Of a stretch of DNA of 64,000 nucleotides, positions 9,214-18,531 are shown piece after piece. Numbering within the stretch: the stretch's first letter is position 1; each line of letters begins with the position of its first letter. Source of the stretch: Sphingobacterium sp. UT-1RO-CII-1 (GTDB taxonomy: Bacteria; Bacteroidota; Bacteroidia; Sphingobacteriales; Sphingobacteriaceae); NCBI RefSeq assembly GCF_026711005.1, contig NZ_JAPPVJ010000001.1, positions 744,001 to 808,000 of the forward strand, read 5' to 3'. The notes under the pieces were generated by a model. It searched no databases. It was given only the letters and a program-made list of their open reading frames with translations, and had not been told where the DNA came from. Position numbers and translations under genes: made by a program.

Positions 9214-10053
9214 TTATGACTCGTGAATAATTACAGATGTTTGCTGATAGACAACACTAGTTTTACGGAATAATACGTCTATTTTCTTAGTCGGTATATC
9301 GACCTGAAACAAATCTGTTTCTTGATAACGTGTAGCTACGGACAAGAGAATATCTGCACAGTGAGGCTCAAAAAGCTCTTGCACAAGCTCTACTCTATTA
9401 TTTTGACCAGATAAGTGACCTAAAATCAAATGCTTAAGCCGGTTCGTCTTGTTTTCTAAAAATGCTGCTAAAGCCTGCTTATTCGAAATATGCCCTAAAC
9501 CGCCCCTTATCCTATTTTTTAAATAATAAGAATATCGACCATTTTCCAACATATCTTCATCATAATTGGACTCGAGCAATAGCACATCAGAATGTTGTAT
9601 AACACGTTTTACATTATCACAAACTTTACCAATATCTGTAACGATGCCTATATTTATAGAACCATCGCTCACGATAAAACTACAAGGCTCTTTGGCGTCA
9701 TGATATTTGGGAACTCCATAAATTGTAAGCCCGCCGATAGATGTTTTAGCATTGGGTTCGATAATATGGATAAGATGTTCCGGCATATGCAGTCGTGACC
9801 CTTTGTAAGAGCCCGCTGTAATGTATACCGGCACCTGATAACGCTTGGCAAACACAGAAAGTCCGCGGATATGATCACCATGCTCATGCGTAATAAATAT
9901 GGCTTTAATCGAAGCCGGATCAATGCCGACACTAGCCATACGAAGTAGTACATGCTTGGTATTAATACCGATATCTATTAATATTGCATCATTTCCTTTT
10001 GCGATATAATAGCAGTTCCCATTACTTCCCGAAGCCAGTGCACAATAATTCAT
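9214..10053 (-). CDS. MBL-fold metallo-hydrolase, YycJ/WalJ-like
   Basis: 279 residues. The N-terminal LASGSNGNCYYI and the metal site THEHGDH (about 55-61), with IVTDIGK, LLESNYDED and the late GHLSGQNN, place it in the YycJ/WalJ branch of the metallo-beta-lactamase fold. Members are cytosolic and binuclear-metal dependent. In Firmicutes they sit in the WalRK operon and have been linked to nucleic-acid processing or cell-division coordination, though no two-component system is nearby here. A TATATTTG box ends 8 nt before the ATG. I leave the symbol blank because the biochemical role is unsettled. Confidence 0.88.
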   Translation of the reverse strand: MNYCALASGSNGNCYYIAKGNDAILIDIGINTKHVLLRMASVGIDPASIKAIFITHEHGDHIRGLSVFAKRYQVPVYITAGSYKGSRLHMPEHLIHIIEPNAKTSIGGLTIYGVPKYHDAKEPCSFIVSDGSINIGIVTDIGKVCDNVKRVIQHSDVLLLESNYDEDMLENGRYSYYLKNRIRGGLGHISNKQALAAFLENKTNRLKHLILGHLSGQNNRVELVQELFEPHCADILLSVATRYQETDLFQVDIPTKKIDVLFRKTSVVYQQTSVIIHES

Positions 10054-10061
10054 ATAGTAGA

Positions 10062-10069
10062 CAAATATA
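10062..10069 (-). promoter_or_regulatory. -7 box of the YycJ-like gene, 8 nt from the ATG
   Basis: TATATTTG on the minus strand, separated from the ATG at 10053 by eight bases. A transcription start 4-7 nt after the box would leave almost no leader. Confidence 0.55.
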
Positions 10070-10107
10070 CATGAACTTCTCTAATTGACCTGGAATATGA
10101 TCAAAAA

Positions 10108-11535
10108 CTAACACTCTGGTAAACTTAAAGGCACCTTAATAGCTAAACCGCCATCTGCAGTTTCTTTATATTTGACATTCATATCCTGTGCCGTTTCCCA
10201 CATCGTACTAACGACAGCATCTAAACTAACTTTGGCTTTATCTGGGTTTGATTTTAACGCTAACTGTGCTGCAGTAATGGCTTTGATCGCTCCCATAGTA
10301 TTTCTTTCAATACAAGGTATCTGTACTAATCCGCCTATGGGGTCACAAGTAAGCCCTAAATGATGCTCCATTGCTATTTCAGCTGCCATCAAAACCTGGC
10401 GCTGCGAACCGCCCAAACACTCGGTCAACGCTCCTGCAGCCATCGCTGACGAGACGCCGATTTCGGCCTGACAACCACCCATTGCTGCTGATATAGTAGC
10501 TCCCTTTTTAAAGATAGAACCAATTTCGGAAGCTGTTGCGATAAACTGAATAATCTGCTTATCGTTATAAGCGTCATGAAAAGTTATAAAATACTGAAGA
10601 ACGGCAGGTATAACACCTGCTGCGCCATTTGTCGGTGCTGTAACCACACGACCAAAAGATGCATTTTCTTCATTAACAGCTAATGCAAAACAACTGACCC
10701 AATCTAAAATATAACCAAAGTCGCGACCTCCTTCACGAATAGCAGTAATCCATGTATCATAATCAGTATAAGAGCGTTCCTTCAAAAGACGATTGTTCAT
10801 TTTGGCGGCTCGCCGCTCTACATTTAGCCCTCCAGGCAATACGCCTGCTGTGTGACAGCCTCTATAAACACAATCTTTTATCGCTGTAAAAATATCTAAA
10901 ACACCAGCTTTAGTTTCTTCCTCTCCACGCCACGCACATTCATTTTCCAGCACTAACTCCGATATTTTTAAACCTGTTTTCATACACCACACCATCAGTT
11001 CTTGTGCATTTTCCACGGGAAACCTCATATCAACCTCACTTAACACGCTTTTATTATCGTTTTCCTGCTGTACAAAACCTCCACCTATAGAATAATAGGT
11101 TTCACTATGAGCCGTACCATCCTCAAAAAAAGCCTGAAAAGTAAGCGCATTGGGGTGAAACGGTAAACTCTCGGCAAACAAAAACAAAAGATCTTCTTCA
11201 TAACTGAATGCCACCTTCTTATGACCACCCAGAACAATCTCTTTGGCAGCTTTGATATGCGCCACCTTTGGCATTACCTGCTGCACATCAAAAGTAACTG
11301 GGTCATCACCACTCAATCCGAGCAGGACAGCAATGTCTGTTCCGTGCCCTACACCAGTTTTAGCTAAAGATCCATATAGTAATATTTTAACTTCCCTTAC
11401 ACGCTCTAATGTTCCTTTATTGTTTAGCAATTCAACGAAACGTTGTGCCGCACGCCAAGGTCCTAAAGTATGCGAGCTGGACGGCCCGATACCGATTTTA
11501 AACATATCAAAAATAGAGATTTGCTCCTGTGCCAT
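10108..11535 (-). CDS. sdaA: L-serine ammonia-lyase (iron-sulfur, single chain)
   Basis: 475 residues, the normal size of the single-chain [4Fe-4S] L-serine dehydratase that converts L-serine to pyruvate and ammonia in the cytosol. Hallmarks: [21 protein letters not shown] at the N-terminus (substrate-binding SSSHT), [17 protein letters not shown] in the middle, [14 protein letters not shown] and [16 protein letters not shown] in the alpha domain, and [18 protein letters not shown] with conserved Cys near the C-terminus. A TAGCTTTG box lies 20 nt upstream of the ATG, a normal leader. It is monocistronic, with the nearest gene on each side separated by at least 50 bp. Confidence 0.96.
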   Translation of the reverse strand: MAQEQISIFDMFKIGIGPSSSHTLGPWRAAQRFVELLNNKGTLERVREVKILLYGSLAKTGVGHGTDIAVLLGLSGDDPVTFDVQQVMPKVAHIKAAKEIVLGGHKKVAFSYEEDLLFLFAESLPFHPNALTFQAFFEDGTAHSETYYSIGGGFVQQENDNKSVLSEVDMRFPVENAQELMVWCMKTGLKISELVLENECAWRGEEETKAGVLDIFTAIKDCVYRGCHTAGVLPGGLNVERRAAKMNNRLLKERSYTDYDTWITAIREGGRDFGYILDWVSCFALAVNEENASFGRVVTAPTNGAAGVIPAVLQYFITFHDAYNDKQIIQFIATASEIGSIFKKGATISAAMGGCQAEIGVSSAMAAGALTECLGGSQRQVLMAAEIAMEHHLGLTCDPIGGLVQIPCIERNTMGAIKAITAAQLALKSNPDKAKVSLDAVVSTMWETAQDMNVKYKETADGGLAIKVPLSLPEC

Positions 11536-11555
11536 TCACCAAAATTTAAGCTTCA

Positions 11556-11563
11556 CAAAGCTA
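11556..11563 (-). promoter_or_regulatory. -7 box of sdaA
   Basis: TAGCTTTG matches TAnnTTTG, 20 nt upstream of the ATG at 11535. A second match (TATATTTG) lies further upstream on the same strand and may be an alternative. Confidence 0.5.
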
Positions 11564-11735
11564 TTGTTAAAACTCAAATATACACAGTTTTTAATATCAA
11601 TTTTTAGACACTTAGCTTAAGAAAATCATAAGTAACACCATCTTAAATTAAGGATTTTACATTTTAATTTTCTATTACTGTTAATATCACCCTAAGATAT
11701 TCTGTGAACTGAACAAGGCTCTTTATGATAGCCTA

Positions 11736-12344
11736 TCATTCTATCTCGATTAGCTCCTCTTTATTCCGCTGTAATTTAGACACTAACCGCTGATAAATAA
11801 TGCGATAATAAAACTTCATAACACGCAAAATAAGCTTAAAAACAAAAAACAATACGATGGAAAAAAATATAGCATAAAAAATACCATAGCTAAAAGGTTT
11901 TTCTTGAAAAACTTTCAAAACTTTCTCAAATCCAAAAAATAAAGTACTTATTCCGAAAAGGTAAATATTAAACTTAATATAAAGTTCGACCAGTCTCCTT
12001 GTTTTTACTATGGATTCAATATGATCATTAACATTACTTGTGTTTTTAACATGCCTATAATTGACAAAAAAACCATAAACAAAGTAGACAATTCCACAAT
12101 AACTTATAATTTCCATTCCCCATAAAGCTACGCTATACATTACACTATACTCGTCCTCTACTTTCAGTGGAATAGCGATAGAAAAACAAACACCAACCAG
12201 CAGCTCAATAACACTAATTATAAATACCCATTTAATAATTGACCGAGATTTACCATGCAGCATTTTATTAATCTCCTGTTTACTAAACTGTTTTGGTTCA
12301 CTTATTCCACTCCATGTGGTTTTTAATTTATCTAGCTCATCCAT
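11736..12344 (-). CDS. Four-helix membrane protein coupled to an ECF sigma factor (possible anti-sigma)
   Basis: 202 residues, not assigned to a named family. A soluble N-terminus of ~32 residues (MDELDKLKTTWSG) is followed by four likely membrane helices (about 34-60, 67-95, 118-143 and 150-177) and a short basic tail. The start overlaps the stop of the sigma gene by one base (TAATG), so the two are translationally coupled. Small multi-helix proteins with a soluble N-terminus in this position are often anti-sigma factors or membrane sensors. That role is inferred from context only, since no zinc-binding ZAS motif is present. Confidence 0.7.
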   Translation of the reverse strand: MDELDKLKTTWSGISEPKQFSKQEINKMLHGKSRSIIKWVFIISVIELLVGVCFSIAIPLKVEDEYSVMYSVALWGMEIISYCGIVYFVYGFFVNYRHVKNTSNVNDHIESIVKTRRLVELYIKFNIYLFGISTLFFGFEKVLKVFQEKPFSYGIFYAIFFSIVLFFVFKLILRVMKFYYRIIYQRLVSKLQRNKEELIEIE

Positions 12345-12844
12345 TATCTACCTCCATTTAATCTGTTCTTAATTTTAGTCTTCACACGATTCATTCTTAC
12401 TCTTGCATTCCCTTCGCTAATACCTAAAGTCTCGGCTATCTCTACATAACTTTTATCTTCTAAGTACAAGTATACAAGTGCTTTTTCAATATCATTGAGC
12501 TGTCGAACTGTAGCATATATGCGATTTAACTGCTCATCTTCTCGGTTATCATACTCAGGGTAGCTGATATAATTTACTGCCACATCCCAATCTACAGTTT
12601 CTACATTTCGCTTTTTTGTACGAAAAAGAGATATCGCTGTATTTAACGCCACCCGATAAGCCCATGTCGAAAACTTAGAATTCCCTTTAAACGTAGGATA
12701 TGATTTCCAAAGCTGTATAACCATTTCTTGAAACATATCTTTATGAGTTTCCTCATCAAAAGTATAGAGCCTGCATATTTTATGGAGAATATTCTGATTC
12801 TCTTCAAGCAGATTAACAAACGCTACTTCGATCTTTTTGTTCAT
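12344..12844 (-). CDS. ECF-type RNA polymerase sigma factor
   Basis: 166 residues. Sigma region 2 is visible in MFQEMVIQLWKSYPTF with FSTWAYRVALNTAIS (about 36-75), and region 4 as ALVYLYLEDKSYVEIAETLG with ISEGNARVRMNRVKTKIK (about 120-160), a typical YVEIAETLGIS helix-turn-helix. It directs RNA polymerase to a small regulon and is probably held inactive by the membrane protein that follows with a one-base overlap. The pair is divergent from radA across 84 bp. I cannot identify the promoter it recognises. Confidence 0.9.
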   Translation of the reverse strand: MNKKIEVAFVNLLEENQNILHKICRLYTFDEETHKDMFQEMVIQLWKSYPTFKGNSKFSTWAYRVALNTAISLFRTKKRNVETVDWDVAVNYISYPEYDNREDEQLNRIYATVRQLNDIEKALVYLYLEDKSYVEIAETLGISEGNARVRMNRVKTKIKNRLNGGR

Positions 12845-12928
12845 ACTAAATCCATATGTCGTAAAGAAAGTAAATTAGTTACACTTACATTTCACAAAAT
12901 AGTCTTCTCTTTTTGTTAATTTCGTGAA

Positions 12929-14314
12929 ATGGCAAAATCAAAATCGGCATATTTCTGCCAAGAGTGTGGTTACGAATCTGCAAAATGGCTCGGGCAATGT
13001 CCCTCGTGTAAACAATGGAACACGATGGTAGAGGAGGTGGTGGAAAAAACGGGCTCAAAAATACCAGAGTGGCGCAGCTCTACATCTGCCAACAGCACGA
13101 AGCGAGCAAATAAAGCCGCCGTTATTAATGAAATTGTATATCAGGATGAACAGCGTATCCAAACTCCAGACCGAGAGTTTAACCGAGTCCTTGGCGGCGG
13201 TATAGTACCTGGATCTATGGTCCTGATCGGTGGAGAACCGGGGATTGGCAAATCCACACTCATGCTTCAGCTTGCACTGTCTATTCCTGCTGTTAAAACG
13301 CTTTATATATCAGGAGAAGAAAGTGAACAACAAATAAAAATGCGTGCCGAACGCCTATCACAAAACTCAACGGCAAACTGTTATATTCTAACAGAAACTG
13401 CTACACAAAATATATTCAAACAAATAGAAGTTGTCAAACCTGATTTAGTAGTTATAGATTCTATACAGACCTTACACTCTTCGCAGATCGAATCTGCCCC
13501 GGGCTCTGTGTCACAGGTACGAGAATGTACGGCCGAACTTTTAAGATTCGCTAAAGAAACATCAACACCGGTGTTAATTGTCGGACACATCACCAAAGAC
13601 GGATCCATAGCGGGACCAAAGGTCCTAGAACACATGGTCGATACTGTGTTGCAGTTTGAAGGAGATAGACACCATGTATACCGTATTCTACGATCAGTAA
13701 AAAATCGTTTCGGCTCCTCTTCCGAGCTGGGAATTTACGAGATGCAAGGCTCTGGCCTGCGGGAGGTTTCAAACCCCTCAGAAATTATGCTTTCCCAGCG
13801 AGAAGCACCCGTAAGCGGCGTTGCTATTGCGGCGATGTTAGAAGGTGTACGCCCTATTATGATCGAAGTGCAAGCGCTAGTCAGCAACTCTGCCTTCGGC
13901 ACACCCCAACGGACATCAACAGGCTTTGACACAAAAAGATTAAGCATGTTACTAGCTGTATTAGAAAAACGGTTCGGCTTTCGTCTCAGTGCACAAGATG
14001 TGTTCTTAAATATTGCAGGAGGCATCCGAGTTGAAGACCCAGCGATTGACCTATCTGTAATTGCCGCACTTATTTCCTCACAACAAGATATTCCGCTAGC
14101 CAGTCAACTCGCTTTTGCAGGAGAAGTAGGCCTTTCAGGAGAAATTAGAGCAGTAAACCGTATTGAACAACGTATAGCTGAAGCCGAAAAATTAGGCTTT
14201 GAAGGAATATTCATTTCTAAATATAATACGAAAGGTCTGGATGCAAAAAAATATAACATTGCTATTCGACCAATGGCAACTTTAGAAGATCTTTTCCGAG
14301 CCTTGTTCGGCTAA
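12929..14314 (+). CDS. radA: DNA repair protein RadA (Sms)
   Basis: 461 residues, normal length. An N-terminal zinc finger CQECGYESAKWLGQCPSC (C10, C13, C25, C28) precedes the RecA-like ATPase with Walker A GGEPGIGKST (about 108-117) and the RadA-specific KNRFGSS motif. The C-terminal Lon-protease-like domain (GGIRVEDPAIDLSVI and GEVGLSGEIRAV) lacks protease function. RadA is a helicase promoting branch migration in recombination with RecA. The 3' end overlaps the convergent serine hydrolase gene by 4 bp, leaving no room for a terminator between them. A near-match to TAnnTTTG (TAATTTCG) lies 4 nt before the ATG. Confidence 0.97.
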   Translation: MAKSKSAYFCQECGYESAKWLGQCPSCKQWNTMVEEVVEKTGSKIPEWRSSTSANSTKRANKAAVINEIVYQDEQRIQTPDREFNRVLGGGIVPGSMVLIGGEPGIGKSTLMLQLALSIPAVKTLYISGEESEQQIKMRAERLSQNSTANCYILTETATQNIFKQIEVVKPDLVVIDSIQTLHSSQIESAPGSVSQVRECTAELLRFAKETSTPVLIVGHITKDGSIAGPKVLEHMVDTVLQFEGDRHHVYRILRSVKNRFGSSSELGIYEMQGSGLREVSNPSEIMLSQREAPVSGVAIAAMLEGVRPIMIEVQALVSNSAFGTPQRTSTGFDTKRLSMLLAVLEKRFGFRLSAQDVFLNIAGGIRVEDPAIDLSVIAALISSQQDIPLASQLAFAGEVGLSGEIRAVNRIEQRIAEAEKLGFEGIFISKYNTKGLDAKKYNIAIRPMATLEDLFRALFG

Positions 14315-16041
14315 AAATCAGCTACAAAATCGTAAATCACATCTTGTATGCGACTTCTTATATTAAGATCAAATAGTTTGTTTGTAACCTGAGGGTGTAC
14401 TCTATTGGATAAAAAAATGTATATAAGTTGATTTTCGGGATCAATCCACAAGGCAGTCCCTGTATAGCCTGTATGGCCAAAGACGGACGCCCCTGCTTTT
14501 TTGGAAGGATACCCGCTTTTCGATGTCGTATCGGCTCGATCAAACCCTAAACCCCGTCGGCTTGTTTGCGACTGCTTCGAGGTGAAAAGATCAACCGTTT
14601 CCGGTTGAAAGTATCGAGTGCCACCATATGCCCCTCTATTTAATAGCATTTGCGCATAGATGGCTAAATCATTGGCTGACGCAAAAAGACCTGCATGGCC
14701 TGCTACACCGCCCGCCATAGCAGCCCCTTCATCGTGCACATATCCCTGCAATAATACTTTACGAAAAGAAGTATCATGCTGTGTTGGTACGATACGCTCT
14801 TTATCAAATCGTTCCCTTGGCTTAAAACCAGTAGTTTGCATACCTAGAGGTCTATACAAAAGTTCATCGGCATAACTGTCTATAGGTCTATGGGTCAAGG
14901 CCTCTGCAAGTTCCTTCATCATATACATACTAATATCACTATACAGATAGCTACCTTGCTTGCCTAGTTTAGACCTTAGCATTTCCGGCCACATAATATC
15001 TTCATAGTAGTTATTACGCAAATATGCACTATCAGCGACCTTAACAAGATGGTGTTCATCTTCCTCTTGCTGCAAATCCCCCACTTTAAGAGCACGATAG
15101 AATGGAATAAAAGGTGTAAAACCCGCTTCATGCAACAATACACTACGTAAGCTAATGGATGCTTTATCGGTGTTTTTAAGTGCGGGAATATAATGTGAAA
15201 CAGGAGTGTCTAATTGGATGAGTTTGTCATCATAAAGACGCATGATAATGGGGGTTGTCGCTACAATTTTACTAATGGAGGCCAAGTCAAAAATATCAGT
15301 GGCCTTAGTAGGTTCATTGTCCGAATAAGTATGTTTACCGTAAGCTTTATTAAATAGAACCTGCCCATCTTTAAGCGCAAGTACCACCATTCCCGGTGTT
15401 GCCTGAGCATGTATGGCTTCTTCTGCAACAGCGTCAATCTTTAAGAGCATTTGCATTGCCTTAGCATTGTCATTCAACAACGAGGAGTATTGTTGTATGC
15501 GGGTCTGTTCTGTTTTGTTGCTTCCCTGGGTTATGGCAGCTCCGCCGAACAGAGACATTGCTGCATGACACTGTCCTTCTTCTCGGGCGTCTGGTTGCGC
15601 AAGCAGAGCAAAACGTGAAGACAGATCTTTCCTTCTTTGATTCACAATAGCCACTTCATCAAAAGCAACAAAGACTATATTAATCTTTTTCTCCACTGCT
15701 CTTTTAAGCAGGCCGTCAGAAGCATCGCTCAATTCTGCCATGCTTCCCACCACAATGAGCATATTATATTTCTTTTCACTATTTAAATACTCTAAGAAAC
15801 TATAACTATCAACCTCTGTATAAAGCTTAGCCACTTGCACAAAACGCTCGTACTTCTCCATATCCGATCCCAGTACTGCAATTTTCAACTGATCAAGCCC
15901 GACGAATGGTATTCCTTTCTGTTTATTTTCTAACAACACAGTAGTATTAACAAGCGTTTGCTTGTATTGACCAAAAACAGCTTGACCAAAAAGCACTATG
16001 CATAAAAAAATAAAGCTTCGAAAAGTAGCACATAAACTCAT
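14311..16041 (-). CDS. Periplasmic serine hydrolase (class C beta-lactamase fold) with GH3 C-domain remnant
   Basis: 576 residues from the ATG at 16041. An in-frame ATG at 16068 would add nine residues. A signal peptide ends near VFGQ. Residues ~25-190 resemble the C-terminal domain of GH3 beta-N-acetylglucosaminidases (KIAVLGSD, YNMLIVVGSM, a degraded LFGGAAITQGSNK). Residues ~200-570 are a penicillin-binding/beta-lactamase class C domain with SISK (S255, K258), YSD and HTGYTGT. Bacteroidota often carry full NagZ-like GH3 plus serine-hydrolase fusions near 950-1000 residues. Here the GH3 catalytic barrel is absent, so only the hydrolase half can be active, perhaps on peptidoglycan peptides or esters. 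It is convergent with radA and overlaps it by 4 bp. Confidence 0.85.
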   Translation of the reverse strand: MSLCATFRSFIFLCIVLFGQAVFGQYKQTLVNTTVLLENKQKGIPFVGLDQLKIAVLGSDMEKYERFVQVAKLYTEVDSYSFLEYLNSEKKYNMLIVVGSMAELSDASDGLLKRAVEKKINIVFVAFDEVAIVNQRRKDLSSRFALLAQPDAREEGQCHAAMSLFGGAAITQGSNKTEQTRIQQYSSLLNDNAKAMQMLLKIDAVAEEAIHAQATPGMVVLALKDGQVLFNKAYGKHTYSDNEPTKATDIFDLASISKIVATTPIIMRLYDDKLIQLDTPVSHYIPALKNTDKASISLRSVLLHEAGFTPFIPFYRALKVGDLQQEEDEHHLVKVADSAYLRNNYYEDIMWPEMLRSKLGKQGSYLYSDISMYMMKELAEALTHRPIDSYADELLYRPLGMQTTGFKPRERFDKERIVPTQHDTSFRKVLLQGYVHDEGAAMAGGVAGHAGLFASANDLAIYAQMLLNRGAYGGTRYFQPETVDLFTSKQSQTSRRGLGFDRADTTSKSGYPSKKAGASVFGHTGYTGTALWIDPENQLIYIFLSNRVHPQVTNKLFDLNIRSRIQDVIYDFVADF

Positions 16042-16125
16042 AACTATACTGTTTACAATGTATATCATAAATCTATAAAATAAATCTCAAAGTGAACAAG
16101 TCATCGATAAACAACAGATTAATTC

Positions 16126-16133
16126 TATCTTTG
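16126..16133 (+). promoter_or_regulatory. -7 box of xseA, 4 nt from the ATG
   Basis: TATCTTTG matches the consensus perfectly. ATGT separates it from the start codon at 16138, implying a leaderless or nearly leaderless xseAB mRNA. Confidence 0.6.
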
Positions 16134-16137
16134 ATGT

Positions 16138-17403
16138 ATGCCAGAGCTTATAGATAATAAAACTATTTTCTCTCTTTTAGAGGTTTCTCGAAGCATTCAA
16201 AAAACAATAGCCGAACGCTACAGGAGTCTTTATTGGATTAAAGCCGAGATGAACAAACTCAATCATTATTCTCACTCCGGGCATTGCTACCCAGAACTGG
16301 TTGAAAAGAAAGATGGAAGAATTGTCGCCGAAATACGATCTGTTCTCTGGAAATCGGACTATCAGCGTATTAACAAATTATTCTTAGACCTTCTTGGCGA
16401 GCCCTTACGCGAAGGTATTACTATACTATTTCAAGCTGGTGTATCTTATGACCCTATGTACGGGCTAAGTTTAAAAATAGTAGATATTGATCCTACGTTT
16501 GTTCTGGGGGAGCTTGAAAAAGAAAAAAAAGAGAGTATTGCTAAACTAAAACAAGAAGGTTTATTTGACGCCAACCGTCAATTGCCATTTCCGACCCTAG
16601 CAAAAAGGCTTGCCATCATTTCCGTCGAAACGAGCAAAGGTTTATCTGATTTTTTTAAAATAATTAAACATAACCCTTGGGGCTATCACTTTGAGTATAC
16701 CCTATACCCAGCCTTATTACAAGGGGACAAATCTATCCCTTCTATTATCAATCAGTTAGCTGTTATTGCAGAGCATACAGATAAATACGACACTGTGGCT
16801 ATTATTCGAGGAGGAGGAGGAGAGGTGGGGTTATCGTCATACAATAACTACCTTTTAGCAAAAGCAATAGCTATCTTTCCAATTCCCGTTATTACGGGAA
16901 TTGGACACTCAACCAATGAGACCGTTAGTGAAATGGTAGCTTATAAAAATGCCATTACCCCCAGTGAATTAGCCGATTTTTTAATTCAAAAATTTCACAA
17001 CTTTGCCATACCTATTGATGAGGCACAGCGCCGCATATTACAAGCTGTGCAAAATAAATTTGAAAAGGAATATTTCCTTTTAAAACAATTTTCAGAAACT
17101 ATATCCTGGAACAGCAAGTCTCTTTTAGCCCGTGCCAATAACATACTTACCCAGACAGAAGTGGCACTAAAAAACGGGGGCAAACAACTTTTGAAAGAAC
17201 AATTTATGCACCTAGAGAACAGCCAACGATTGCTAAAACTTGCTGACCCGAAAGAACTATTAAAACGTGGCTTCAGTATCAGTCGAATAAATAATAAAGC
17301 AATCACAGAGACAAAGAGATTAAAACCTGAGGACACCATAGAAATAGAGCTGTTCTCCGGAAAAATAACAGCACGTATTACTACTAAACACGACGAGCAA
17401 TGA
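16138..17403 (+). CDS. xseA: Exodeoxyribonuclease VII large subunit
   Basis: 421 residues. The N-terminal OB fold (about 15-110) contains the YWIKAEMNKL and SGHCYPELVEK motifs. The catalytic domain follows with FPTLAKRLAIISVETSKGLSDF, AIIRGGGGEVGLSSYNN (the metal-site GGG region) and PVITGIGHSTNETVSEMVAYKNAITPSELADF, then a long coiled coil and a C-terminal RGFSISR segment. The enzyme degrades single-stranded DNA in both directions with XseB. The 3' end overlaps xseB by 4 bp (ATGA), which couples translation of the two subunits. Confidence 0.96.
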   Translation: MPELIDNKTIFSLLEVSRSIQKTIAERYRSLYWIKAEMNKLNHYSHSGHCYPELVEKKDGRIVAEIRSVLWKSDYQRINKLFLDLLGEPLREGITILFQAGVSYDPMYGLSLKIVDIDPTFVLGELEKEKKESIAKLKQEGLFDANRQLPFPTLAKRLAIISVETSKGLSDFFKIIKHNPWGYHFEYTLYPALLQGDKSIPSIINQLAVIAEHTDKYDTVAIIRGGGGEVGLSSYNNYLLAKAIAIFPIPVITGIGHSTNETVSEMVAYKNAITPSELADFLIQKFHNFAIPIDEAQRRILQAVQNKFEKEYFLLKQFSETISWNSKSLLARANNILTQTEVALKNGGKQLLKEQFMHLENSQRLLKLADPKELLKRGFSISRINNKAITETKRLKPEDTIEIELFSGKITARITTKHDEQ

Positions 17404-17636
17404 CAAAAGAATACACATACAACGATGCATTTGAAGAGCTTCAGGCCATAGTTAACGCTATTGAAACAGGAGAAACGAGTGTCGATGAATTAACAGAAAA
17501 AATCCGCCGAGCCTCCGAGCTGATTCTCATCTGTAAAACTAAACTCACAGCCTCAGAAGAAGAGGTGGACAAGCTGCTTGCTCAATTGGTTAACAACGAA
17601 AAAAGTAACACGGACGCTCTCAGTGAAGAGGAATAG
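17400..17636 (+). CDS. xseB: Exodeoxyribonuclease VII small subunit
   Basis: 78 residues, typical for XseB. The pattern YNDAFEELQAIVNAIETGE, SVDELTEKIRRASELI and CKTKLTASEEEVDKLL forms the two-helix coiled-coil that binds the XseA C-terminal arm several times. The start codon overlaps the xseA stop as ATGA, so the subunits are made in one operon. Confidence 0.95.
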   Translation: MTKEYTYNDAFEELQAIVNAIETGETSVDELTEKIRRASELILICKTKLTASEEEVDKLLAQLVNNEKSNTDALSEEE

Positions 17637-17712
17637 CTTCAAATAATACAACATTCGCTTTTCATATTTTTATTGGATAACTTTAAGACTCATTAATCAG
17701 CGAGCACTATCT

Positions 17713-18447
17713 ATGTTTAAACATGTTGGCGCACGACGTACTTTCTCTCACAACCTCCGATTGGCATCTTTATTATCTGCCGTTGCAGGGATGGTAAATA
17801 TATGCGGCCTATTATCTTTTAATACATTAACAACAAACGTCACCGGACACATCACACTGTTATCTGAGGAAATTTATTTAGAAGATTATTCTTTAGCATT
17901 TATTTTCTTCATGTATGTACTATGCTTCCTTCTCGGAGCTTTTACATCTGGCTTATTAATGGAACATTTTTCTCAAAGAGGTCCACGTTATACCTACATT
18001 ACACCTATCACTATGGAGTTATGCCTCCTAATTCTTGTAGCTCTATCTCCCCTTACCAAGTATATTAACTACAATATTTCACCTTTGTTCTTATCATGCA
18101 TTTTACTGTTTTCTATGGGCTTGCAAAATGCTCTAGTTACAAAGATTTCTCGCTCTGTGGTCAGGACAACACATCTGACAGGTTTATTCACAGATTTAGG
18201 CCTTGATTTATCTCGCTTAGTTTTCCGGAAAGAACAGGTAGCTTTACACACAACCCGTAAAGACGCTAAACTGAAAATTATTATTATTTTATTTTTCTTC
18301 GGAGGAGGAGTACTAGCCGCTTTTGCGTATCCTTCCCTTAAAGTAAAAACACTTTTTCTCCCGGCTTTATTATTGGCATTCACATTATGGTATGATAATA
18401 TTTTGTTCCGTTACACACGTATACTGAGAAAGTTACAAGGAAGATAA
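17713..18447 (+). CDS. YoaK-like (DUF1275) membrane protein
   Basis: 244 residues with six or so predicted membrane helices. The pattern is that of the DUF1275/YoaK family: SLLSAVAGMVNICGLLSF near the N-terminus, TNVTGHITLLSEE (the conserved NxTG motif), and MGLQNALVTKISRSVVRTTHLTGLFTDLGLDL in the middle. Function is unknown, though transport has been proposed for the family. It lies 76 bp after xseB and 84 bp before uvrA on the same strand. The uvrA promoter lies in between, so I treat it as a separate unit. Confidence 0.85.
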   Translation: MFKHVGARRTFSHNLRLASLLSAVAGMVNICGLLSFNTLTTNVTGHITLLSEEIYLEDYSLAFIFFMYVLCFLLGAFTSGLLMEHFSQRGPRYTYITPITMELCLLILVALSPLTKYINYNISPLFLSCILLFSMGLQNALVTKISRSVVRTTHLTGLFTDLGLDLSRLVFRKEQVALHTTRKDAKLKIIIILFFFGGGVLAAFAYPSLKVKTLFLPALLLAFTLWYDNILFRYTRILRKLQGR

Positions 18448-18491
18448 CTTACCATACCATAGCTTACGATTACATAATAAGCCCATACGTT

Positions 18492-18510
18492 TTTGAGTTT
18501 ATAACTCAAA
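18492..18510. promoter_or_regulatory. 19-bp palindrome over the uvrA promoter
   Basis: TTTGAGTT-TAT-AACTCAAA is a perfect dyad with 8-bp arms. Its left arm contains the only TTG in -33 position (22 bp before the -7 box). There is no T-run after either arm, so it looks like an operator rather than a terminator. Confidence 0.5.
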
Positions 18511-18517
18511 GTTTACT

Positions 18518-18525
18518 TAACTTTG
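18518..18525 (+). promoter_or_regulatory. -7 box of uvrA, 6 nt from the ATG
   Basis: TAACTTTG matches TAnnTTTG and is followed by TAGCGT then the ATG at 18532. A TTG at 18493-18495 lies 22 bp upstream. Confidence 0.65.
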
Positions 18526-18531
18526 TAGCGT

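Noticed and set aside
13381..13772. Overlapping minus-strand frames inside radA
   Set aside because: radA is unmistakable, and these frames have no start context or homology.
18492..18510. Palindrome before uvrA as a terminator of the YoaK-like gene
   Set aside because: Neither arm is followed by a T-run, and the dyad overlaps the -33 position, so I call it an operator candidate.
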